A stretch of 5,104 nucleotides of DNA from positions 1 through 5,104 of the forward strand of contig CALYNN010000126.1 of the NCBI GenBank assembly GCA_945221685.1, written 5' to 3'. The stretch comes from an uncultured Clostridia bacterium (lineage in GTDB: Bacteria > Bacillota > Clostridia > Oscillospirales > Acutalibacteraceae). Shown piece after piece: positions 1-5,104 of the stretch (its first letter is position 1; each line of letters begins with the position of its first letter). Position numbers and translations under genes: made by a program. The notes under the pieces were generated by a model. It was not told where the DNA came from and ran no database searches. It was given only the letters and a program-made list of their open reading frames with translations.

Positions 1-1
1 G

Positions 2-1999
2 GCAAACCCCGATGAAATTCAGCAGATGTATATTATGACTTCCTTTCACCCGGCGGTGGGCGACAGTCTTGAAATTCACCTGATGGATCACCTTTACCCC
101 GATATGCTAAAGGTTAACACCCGCGACGATATAAAAAGGTGGTGGGAGGTAATAGACCGCACAACAGGCAAGGCTGTTTCAACGGACAGCTGGCATTATG
201 ACGAGGAAAGCGGCAATGTTGTTATTAACGGTGCGAAAAAATTTCATCAGTACACAGTAAGCTTTTTGGCTTACATTATGTGGGACCCGGTGCATATGTA
301 TAACTCCGTTGTTAACGAATGGAAGGATGTTGAGCCGCAGATTACCTTTGATGTTCGTCAGCCGAAAACAAGAGCCCACTCCCTTGAGCGTTTACGCCGT
401 TTTCTTGACACACATCAATATGTTGATGTTGTAAGATTTACAACATTTTTCCACCAGTTTACCTTGGTATTTGACGAGCTTGCAAGAGAAAAATATGTTG
501 ATTGGTTCGGCTATTCCGCTTCAGTCAGTCCGTATATTTTGGAGCAGTTTGAAAAGGAGGTCGGCTACGCCTTCCGCCCCGAATACATAATAGATCAGGG
601 ATATATGAACAACACCTACAGAATTCCCTCAAAGGAATTTAAGGATTTTCAGGCTTTTCAGCGCAGAGAGGTTGCAAAGCTTGCAAAGGAAATGGTTGAC
701 ATTGTTCACGAATACGGCAAGGAAGCCATGATGTTTATGGGCGACCACTGGATTGGTATGGAGCCCTTTATGGACGAATTTGCTTCAATCGGCTTGGACG
801 CTGTTGTCGGAAGCGTCGGAAACGGTGCAACATTGAGGCTTTTCAGCGATATTAAAAATGTTAAGTACACTGAGGGTAGATTTCTGCCCTATTTCTTCCC
901 CGACACATTTTATGAGGGCGGAGACCCCATCAAAGAAGCAAAGGTTAACTGGGTAACTGCAAGACGCGCAATTCTTCGCAGTCCTATTCAGAGAATAGGC
1001 TACGGCGGATACCTTAAGCTTGCCCTTAAGTTCCCTGATTTTGTGGAATATATCAAAGAGGTTTGTCAGGAATTTCGCACCCTTTACGACAATATCGACG
1101 GCACTACACCCTACTGCGTAAAAAAGGTTGCCGTGCTGAACTGCTGGGGTAAAATGCGCGCATGGGGTAATAATATGGTTCACCACGGACTTTACTACAG
1201 GCAGAACTACTCATATTTCGGAATTATTGAAGCACTCAGCGGTGCACCCTTTGATGTATCATTCATCAGCTTTGACGATATTCGCGAAAACAGAGATTTG
1301 CTTAAAGGCTTTGATGTAATAATTAATGTCGGCGACGCGGACACGGCACAGTCAGGCGGCGAAAACTGGGCAGATGAAGCAATAATTACCGCAGTTAAGG
1401 AATTCGTTTATAACGGCGGCGGATTTATCGGCGTAGGCGAGCCTGCCGCGCATCAGTGGCAGGGCAAATTCTTCCAGCTTGATGATGTTTTGGGCGTTGA
1501 AAAGGAAAACGGCTTTGCCCTTAATACCGACAGATATAATACCGAGGAGCATCGAGATCATTTCATTCTTGCCGATACAGACGGCGGAAGGATTGATTTT
1601 GGCGAGGGCAAAAAGAATATTGTTGCCCTTGAGGGAACAGAGGTACTTATTCAAAATTCAACTCCCCTGCCGTTTCAGGTTAGAAACGAGGCAGAGGTAC
1701 AAATGGCTGTTAAAGGCTTCGGAAAGGGCAGAGGCGTTTACATCAGCGGACTGCCCTACAGCTTTGAAAACAGCAGAGTGCTTTACCGTGCTGTTCTTTG
1801 GTCGGCTCACGCAGAGGATGAGCTTTACCGTTGGTATTCTACCAACTGCAATGTTGAGGTTCACGCTTATGTTAAAAACGGAAAATACTGCGTTGTAAAC
1901 AACACCTATGAGCCTCAGGATACAACCGTTTATGTTGGCGACGGTAGCAGCTTTGAGCTTCACCTTGATGCAAACGAAATCAAATGGTATCAAATATAA
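2..1999 (+). CDS. gnpA: GH112 1,3-beta-galactosyl-N-acetylhexosamine phosphorylase (galacto-N-biose/lacto-N-biose phosphorylase), 5' partial
   Basis: This cytosolic enzyme phosphorolyses Gal-beta-1,3-GalNAc or Gal-beta-1,3-GlcNAc to galactose-1-phosphate plus the N-acetylhexosamine. The frame is open to the left edge; the 8 codons before the first ATG (26-28) read ANPDEIQQ and continue the family alignment, so that ATG is internal. Compared from memory with Bifidobacterium longum LnpA (751 aa), about 65 N-terminal residues lie outside. Numbered from that ATG, the family hallmarks are VRFTTFF (136-142), MMFMGDHWIG (235-244), YTEGRFLPYFFPDTFYEG (281-298), RSPIQRIGYGGYL (318-330) and GKGRGVYISGLPYS (566-579). 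D240 aligns with the LnpA general acid D313. Residues to about 355 form the distorted TIM barrel, about 365-590 the alpha/beta domains, and the end a small beta domain. The LnpA C236 position, near the acceptor site, appears to be Tyr163. The related galactosyl-rhamnose phosphorylases are also GH112, so acceptor preference is open. The family call is near certain. Confidence 0.95.
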   Translation, partial: ANPDEIQQMYIMTSFHPAVGDSLEIHLMDHLYPDMLKVNTRDDIKRWWEVIDRTTGKAVSTDSWHYDEESGNVVINGAKKFHQYTVSFLAYIMWDPVHMYNSVVNEWKDVEPQITFDVRQPKTRAHSLERLRRFLDTHQYVDVVRFTTFFHQFTLVFDELAREKYVDWFGYSASVSPYILEQFEKEVGYAFRPEYIIDQGYMNNTYRIPSKEFKDFQAFQRREVAKLAKEMVDIVHEYGKEAMMFMGDHWIGMEPFMDEFASIGLDAVVGSVGNGATLRLFSDIKNVKYTEGRFLPYFFPDTFYEGGDPIKEAKVNWVTARRAILRSPIQRIGYGGYLKLALKFPDFVEYIKEVCQEFRTLYDNIDGTTPYCVKKVAVLNCWGKMRAWGNNMVHHGLYYRQNYSYFGIIEALSGAPFDVSFISFDDIRENRDLLKGFDVIINVGDADTAQSGGENWADEAIITAVKEFVYNGGGFIGVGEPAAHQWQGKFFQLDDVLGVEKENGFALNTDRYNTEEHRDHFILADTDGGRIDFGEGKKNIVALEGTEVLIQNSTPLPFQVRNEAEVQMAVKGFGKGRGVYISGLPYSFENSRVLYRAVLWSAHAEDELYRWYSTNCNVEVHAYVKNGKYCVVNNTYEPQDTTVYVGDGSSFELHLDANEIKWYQI

Positions 2000-2041
2000 A
2001 CGCTAGTATTACTTATATCAAGGGCATACAGTATATAGATT
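2000..2041 (+). other. Short intergenic gap between the phosphorylase and GH16 genes, no clear Shine-Dalgarno
   Basis: The 42-base AT-rich gap contains no hairpin terminator, so the two genes are probably co-transcribed. The only purine-rich stretch, AAGGG at 2020-2024, is 17 bases before the GH16 ATG, too far for a usual ribosome binding site. An in-frame TAG at 2036-2038 fixes the upstream limit of the GH16 reading frame. Translation of the GH16 gene may therefore be weak or depend on ribosomes arriving from the phosphorylase gene; that is an inference. Confidence 0.5.
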
Positions 2042-2827
2042 ATGAAAAAGGAATACGAAATTTTTAAACTTCCCGAAGATTACAGGCTTGCGTGGAGCGA
2101 GGAATTCAAAAATCCTATTGACACGGACCTTTGGGTTATTTCAAGCGCTCCGCGAAAGGGCGGATATTGGTCACCTGAGCAGGTTTTTATTGAAAATGAA
2201 AGGCTTATAATCAGAACCGAATATAAGCAAAAGGATAGAGACTCGGGATTTTACAGCGGCGGTTTGCATTGGAGAATCAAGCGAAGCACCTACGGCTACT
2301 ATGAAATACGCTGCAGGATTGAAAATATCCGAGGCGCTTGGTCTGCCTTTTGGCTTATGCCTGATTTAGAGGATCTGTACAGTAAATCCGGCAGGGCGCA
2401 GGACGGGTGTGAGATTGATATTTTCGAAAGTGCAAGGTCTAACCGACTGCAGTCAACGCTTCACTGGAATTCCTATCACAACGAAAAAAAGCACATCATT
2501 AAGGCTTATGACCTTTACGACGGCTTTCACACCTTTGCTCTTGATTGGAAAAAGGACTCTCTTAAGTTTTATTATGACAACAGGCTGATATGGCATATAA
2601 AAAATCCAAGCTGCATCAGCCATCGCCCCGCTTCTCTTTGCATAACCACAGAGATTAACGGCTTTCAGCACAGAATTCCGCCAAAGCCATGCCGATTGTT
2701 TTGGCTGGGTAACGGAATTATTACCGACAGAAAGAACAATCTGCCGTATGATTTTATTATTGACTATGTAAAAATTTACGATAACGGTCAGCTAAAATGG
2801 TCGGAAAGCAAAAGCGTTATAGAGTAA
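2042..2827 (+). CDS. Glycoside hydrolase family 16 protein, no signal peptide (probable cytosolic endo-beta-glycosidase)
   Basis: This is a complete single-domain GH16 enzyme of 261 residues, a beta-jelly-roll retaining endo-hydrolase of beta-1,3/1,4 glucans or galactans. Visible family features in order are the N-terminal strand YRLAWSEEF (14-22), GAWSAFWLMP (98-107), the catalytic EIDIFE (124-129) with E124 as nucleophile, D126 as helper and E129 as acid/base, STLHWN (138-143), the FHTFALDWKKDSLKFYYDN stretch (162-180) and the closing strand DYVKIY (241-246). The E-x-D-x-x-E spacing is the beta-bulge form seen in laminarinases and in endo-beta-galactosidases that act on mucin O-glycans. The jelly roll begins almost at the N-terminus, an in-frame TAG lies 3 bases upstream of the ATG, and no hydrophobic leader exists, so the protein is predicted to be intracellular, unlike most GH16 enzymes. 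It follows the GH112 gene by 42 bases on the same strand, suggesting a joint role in processing imported oligosaccharides. The substrate cannot be read from the sequence. Confidence 0.88.
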   Translation: MKKEYEIFKLPEDYRLAWSEEFKNPIDTDLWVISSAPRKGGYWSPEQVFIENERLIIRTEYKQKDRDSGFYSGGLHWRIKRSTYGYYEIRCRIENIRGAWSAFWLMPDLEDLYSKSGRAQDGCEIDIFESARSNRLQSTLHWNSYHNEKKHIIKAYDLYDGFHTFALDWKKDSLKFYYDNRLIWHIKNPSCISHRPASLCITTEINGFQHRIPPKPCRLFWLGNGIITDRKNNLPYDFIIDYVKIYDNGQLKWSESKSVIE

Positions 2828-2856
2828 CAAAAAGTTAAATCATATTATATGTTATA

Positions 2857-2902
2857 GAAGGAAAGCTGCCGAAGCATAGTAATGCCTCGACAGCTTTTCT
2901 TC
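2857..2902. terminator. Bidirectional rho-independent terminator between convergent operons
   Basis: An inverted repeat pairs 2857-2877 with 2882-2902 around the loop AGTA (2878-2881). Of 21 positions, two are mismatched (2869/2890 and 2873/2886) and one is a G-U wobble (2861/2898). The + strand continues into a T-rich tract (about 2895-2919) and the - strand continues through CTTTCCTTCT, so both transcripts would have U-rich tails. It lies 29 bases past the GH16 stop and 11 bases past the original fucI stop, the expected place for a shared terminator. Confidence 0.82.
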
Positions 2903-2913
2903 ATTTTGATATT

Positions 2914-3054
2914 TTATTTGTAAAGCGGTCCGTAGGTTTTGCAGGCACGATAATCTGCTGCCTGCGTATCCTCTGTACCGAATGCCGCCCAGCCTTGAGG
3001 ACGGAAAATGCGGTCGTCGCTTACATTGTGCATATTTACGGGAATACGAAGCAC
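2914..3054 (-). pseudogene. fucI: Severed C-terminal segment of fucI (46 codons plus stop)
   Basis: Reading on past the TAA at 3055-3057 in the same frame gives 46 more codons and a TAA at 2914-2916. The segment starts VLRIPVNMHNV and ends YRACKTYGPLYK. From memory, Escherichia coli FucI has SMLRIPVCMHNV directly after its ITLA and ends YRACQNYGPLYKR, so this is the genuine FucI C-terminus, undisturbed by frameshift or deletion. With it, the protein would be 594 codons counting the interrupted one, against 591 residues in E. coli. The GTG at 3054-3052 follows the stop directly but has no suitably placed ribosome binding site (nearest GGAG is about 18 bases upstream), so separate translation is unlikely. 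The segment is either untranslated since a recent nonsense mutation, reached by rare readthrough, or shows a sequence error. Confidence 0.85.
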
Positions 3055-4698
3055 TTAAGCAAGAGTAATAAGCTCCGCGCCATTGTGGCCGTAAATAGTT
3101 ACGCCGTGGTTTGCACCCCAATTTGCCATAACGCTGTAAACATCCTTAAAGGCACCCTTGCCTGTTAAGTTAGGAACGAACCAGGTTGTAGGCCAAGTGG
3201 GGTCTGTGCGCTTATCAATGGTGGTATGAACATCATCGGGCAAATCCACCGTGTAACCCTCGGCAAGCTGAATTACAGGACCGATACCGTCAACAATATT
3301 TACACGAAGCATCGTAACAGGCATTTCTGCTTTGCAACGGAAATGGCTTGAGAAGCCGCCGCCGCGGAAATACTCATAGTTGGCACGGCACCAATCTGTT
3401 GCCTTTAAGCAGGCTTTTATATCGTCATCGGTCATTTCCCAGAATGGCTTCATACAGCCCTCGCCCTTATCGTTTTTGCTGGCACCGCTGCCGTCAAGAG
3501 CAGTAGCGCCTGAATTAATAAGGTGAATAAATCCGTTTGCGGCTCTGCCCTGCGGTCTTTTTCCCGTAACTCTTTCGCAGGCTTCGGGACTCCAGTATGT
3601 ACGCACATCGTGGAAGCAGGGTGCCGAGTTTGAAACAAGAGTTCCCAAAAGCATTGAAACTCCGTTAAGAGTATCGTTTTCGGTAGCAAAGGGTACAGGC
3701 ATTTTTTTGCCGTTCCAGTCAAACGAGCTTGCCATAATAGCCTCGGAAAAGTCCGCATTTGGAAGCCAGTCGGTCCAGTTTCGCTGACCCTGAAATCCGC
3801 CGGCAACGGCATTTTTACCGAGAGCCTCCTCGTGCCATCCCATTTCGTCAAGCTTTTTGTTTCCGAAAAGAATATCACGAAAAACGATAGTCATTTTGGT
3901 AACAAACTCCCAATCCTTATCGGGTGCAACAACCTTTGACTTTCTTATAATTTCAGGCAGGTTTTTGCCTGCATTGCAATCAAAGCCCTCAGGGCAGTTT
4001 TCCTTTACCCACTTAATAGCTCTTTCGTACTCGTCGCGGTCATAAATCTCGAGTTTAATACGGCGAATAATTTCGGTCATATCCACCCACTCTGCACGGA
4101 TACCCAAATATTTTCTGAACATTTCGGCGTTGCAATAGCTTCCTGCAATACCCATTGCAATTCCGCCGAGGTTAACATAGGACTTATTTTTCATCCAGCC
4201 TACAGCTACGGCGCAACGGGCGAAGCGAAGAATTTTATCGGCAACATCATCGGTAATTCCGGAGTCATTTATATCCTGAACATCTCTGCCGTAAATAGAA
4301 AAGGCAGGCATTCCGTTTTGGGCGTAAGCCGCCATAACTGCGGCAAGATAAACTGCGCCGGGTCTTTCGGTACCGTTAAATCCCCAAACCGCTTTAATTG
4401 TATTAGGGTCCATATCGAAGGTTTCGGAGCCGTAGCACCAGCAGGGAGTTACGGAAAGAGTTGCAATAACATTTTCCTTTGAAAACTGCTCTGCACATTT
4501 TGCCGCCTCTGCACCGCCGCCTATTGTTGTTTCGCTGATAACGCACTGAACGGGAGTTGAATCGGGATACCTGAGATTTTTTTCAATAAGCTCTGCCGCC
4601 GCCTTTGCCATATTCATTGTCTGGGCTTCAAGGCTTTCGCGAACTCCTCCCCATCTTCCGTCAATTACAGGTCTTATTCCTATTTTAGGGTAAAGCAT
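3055..4698 (-). CDS. fucI: L-fucose isomerase, interrupted by a premature stop at codon 548
   Basis: FucI is a cytosolic Mn2+-dependent aldose-ketose isomerase that converts L-fucose to L-fuculose and also accepts D-arabinose. Hallmarks include PKIGIRPVIDGR (4-15), VRESLE (19-24), VTPCWCYGSET (83-93), WGFNGTERPGAVYLAA (105-120), GFQGQRNWTD (301-310), ATENDTLNG (338-346), DVRTYWSPEA (364-373), EYFRGGGFSS (442-451) and YSVMANWGANHG (521-532). The E. coli metal ligands E337, D361 and H528 correspond to E340, D364 and H531 here, a constant offset of 3, and all are kept. The ATG at 4698-4696 has AGGAGG 9 bases upstream. The frame closes at TAA 3055-3057, 46 codons short of the family end; those codons remain in frame downstream. 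Whether the 547-residue product folds is doubtful, because the lost part is conserved C-terminal domain. It lies 13 bases after the kinase gene, in one operon. Confidence 0.95.
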   Translation of the reverse strand: MLYPKIGIRPVIDGRWGGVRESLEAQTMNMAKAAAELIEKNLRYPDSTPVQCVISETTIGGGAEAAKCAEQFSKENVIATLSVTPCWCYGSETFDMDPNTIKAVWGFNGTERPGAVYLAAVMAAYAQNGMPAFSIYGRDVQDINDSGITDDVADKILRFARCAVAVGWMKNKSYVNLGGIAMGIAGSYCNAEMFRKYLGIRAEWVDMTEIIRRIKLEIYDRDEYERAIKWVKENCPEGFDCNAGKNLPEIIRKSKVVAPDKDWEFVTKMTIVFRDILFGNKKLDEMGWHEEALGKNAVAGGFQGQRNWTDWLPNADFSEAIMASSFDWNGKKMPVPFATENDTLNGVSMLLGTLVSNSAPCFHDVRTYWSPEACERVTGKRPQGRAANGFIHLINSGATALDGSGASKNDKGEGCMKPFWEMTDDDIKACLKATDWCRANYEYFRGGGFSSHFRCKAEMPVTMLRVNIVDGIGPVIQLAEGYTVDLPDDVHTTIDKRTDPTWPTTWFVPNLTGKGAFKDVYSVMANWGANHGVTIYGHNGAELITLA

Positions 4699-4707
4699 AA
4701 TTTAATT

Positions 4708-4713
4708 CCTCCT
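4708..4713 (-). promoter_or_regulatory. Consensus Shine-Dalgarno of fucI overlapping the kinase stop codon
   Basis: On the - strand the kinase stop codon and the ribosome binding site are fused as TAGGAGG: TAG occupies 4714-4712 and AGGAGG occupies 4713-4708. The spacer to the fucI ATG is 9 bases (4707-4699). The perfect site fixes the fucI start, and the overlap suggests that ribosomes ending on the kinase gene can load directly on fucI. Confidence 0.88.
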
Positions 4714-5104
4714 ATTTATTTTCTATTATATTTACATATCTGCCGTAAGCGCTGTTTAAGCCGTCTGAAATATGGGGCAAATATGTTGATAGCTTTTCGC
4801 TTTTGGCAATTATTTCTCTTCCCTGCCCAACGGATTTTATCTCGTCCAAGGCAATAAGCTGAAGAATTATATTGCCGAGAGCAGTTGCCTCAACAGGTCC
4901 TGCAACAACAGGAATACCAAGGCAATCGGCAGTCATTTCGCAAAGGAAGCCATCCTTCGTTCCTCCGCCCAGCATATGAAGCACCTGAAACTGGTTTTCG
5001 GTGCATTGAGAAATTTGCTTTAAAGCATATTTGTATTTAAGGGCAAGGCTTTCGTAAATGCACCTTACCTGCTCACCTACCGTTTGGGGAACATACTGAT
5101 TTGT
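4712..5104 (-). CDS. FGGY-family sugar kinase, RhaB type (rhamnulokinase or L-fuculokinase), C-terminal part
   Basis: Only the last 130 residues are in the window; the frame stays open to the right edge, so the N-terminus lies beyond it. A GTG at 4984-4982 could look like a start but is internal, because the 40 codons before it match the family (VPQTVGEQVRCIYESLALKY). Further hallmarks are HMLGGGTKDGFL, the nucleotide-binding end of FGGY kinases, and TADCLGIPVVAGPVEATALGN, close to the equivalent part of RhaB. These kinases use ATP to phosphorylate ketoses: rhamnulose for RhaB, fuculose for FucK. The sequence resembles RhaB more than E. coli FucK, but its partner gene is fucI and no rhamnose isomerase is visible, so L-fuculose is the likelier substrate here. 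That is inferred from context, and the symbol is left blank for this reason. The gene ends in TAG overlapping the fucI ribosome binding site. Confidence 0.9.
   Translation of the reverse strand, partial: TNQYVPQTVGEQVRCIYESLALKYKYALKQISQCTENQFQVLHMLGGGTKDGFLCEMTADCLGIPVVAGPVEATALGNIILQLIALDEIKSVGQGREIIAKSEKLSTYLPHISDGLNSAYGRYVNIIENK

Noticed and set aside
785..1186. A 133-codon - strand open frame antisense to the phosphorylase
   Set aside because: It is antisense to the most conserved part of GH112 and has no visible start signals. Such frames are common opposite coding sequence of this codon bias.
1479..1898. A 139-codon + strand open frame inside the phosphorylase gene
   Set aside because: It overlaps the strongly conserved GH112 C-terminal region in another frame, has no ribosome binding site and resembles no family I recognise.
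2009..2037. Possible promoter (TTACTT, 17-base spacer, TATATA) before the GH16 gene
   Set aside because: The -35 box matches the consensus at only two of six positions and the -10 box would end 4 bases before the ATG, leaving almost no leader. It is more likely chance in AT-rich sequence.
3052..3054. GTG right after the fucI stop as a restart codon making a split two-gene isomerase
   Set aside because: No Shine-Dalgarno lies at a usable distance, and a 46-residue piece of the FucI C-terminal domain is not a known separate subunit.
2852..3121. An 89-codon - strand open frame across the end of fucI
   Set aside because: It runs in a different frame from fucI, its translation is low-complexity and Arg/Ser/Tyr-rich, and the fucI frame in the same stretch encodes conserved FucI residues. 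It is a shadow frame.
4712..4984. A 90-residue stand-alone protein starting at GTG 4984
   Set aside because: The frame continues upstream to the window edge with clear RhaB-family residues, so this is only the tail of a larger kinase.

Overview
The window looks like part of a carbohydrate-use locus from a low-to-medium GC Gram-positive anaerobe, most likely a gut member of class Clostridia (Bacillota). This placement is an inference. It rests on the strong AGGAGG Shine-Dalgarno before fucI, the clostridial-looking protein sequences, and the mix of enzymes typical of bacteria that use host glycans. Species cannot be read from the sequence.

Layout: two genes run rightward, two run leftward, and they converge on one hairpin. 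On the + strand, positions 2-1999 hold most of a GH112 1,3-beta-galactosyl-N-acetylhexosamine phosphorylase (galacto-N-biose/lacto-N-biose phosphorylase type), whose N-terminus lies left of the window. After 42 bases comes a complete GH16 glycoside hydrolase (2042-2827) with no signal peptide. On the - strand, reading from the right edge, are the C-terminal 130 residues of a RhaB-type FGGY sugar kinase (4712-5104), then fucI, L-fucose isomerase (starts at 4698), only 13 bases downstream of the kinase. An 18-21 bp hairpin at 2857-2902, U-rich on both sides, separates the two operons and probably terminates both.

How the genes fit together: fucI and the kinase match the first two cytosolic steps of L-fucose breakdown (fucose to fuculose to fuculose-1-phosphate). 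The GH112 enzyme phosphorolyses Gal-beta-1,3-HexNAc disaccharides from mucin O-glycan cores or type-1 oligosaccharides inside the cell. The GH16 could trim a beta-galactoside or beta-glucan oligosaccharide before that step. Together they suggest foraging on fucosylated host glycans, although no transporter, regulator or fucosidase is visible here.

The most notable observation is that fucI is broken by a single in-frame TAA at codon 548 (3055-3057). The remaining 46 codons continue in the same frame, keep the conserved FucI C-terminus and end at a normal stop (2914-2916), 11 bases from the terminator hairpin. All three metal ligands lie before the premature stop. I see no clearly new multi-gene system. 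The second point worth attention is the apparently cytosolic GH16 placed directly behind the phosphorylase.
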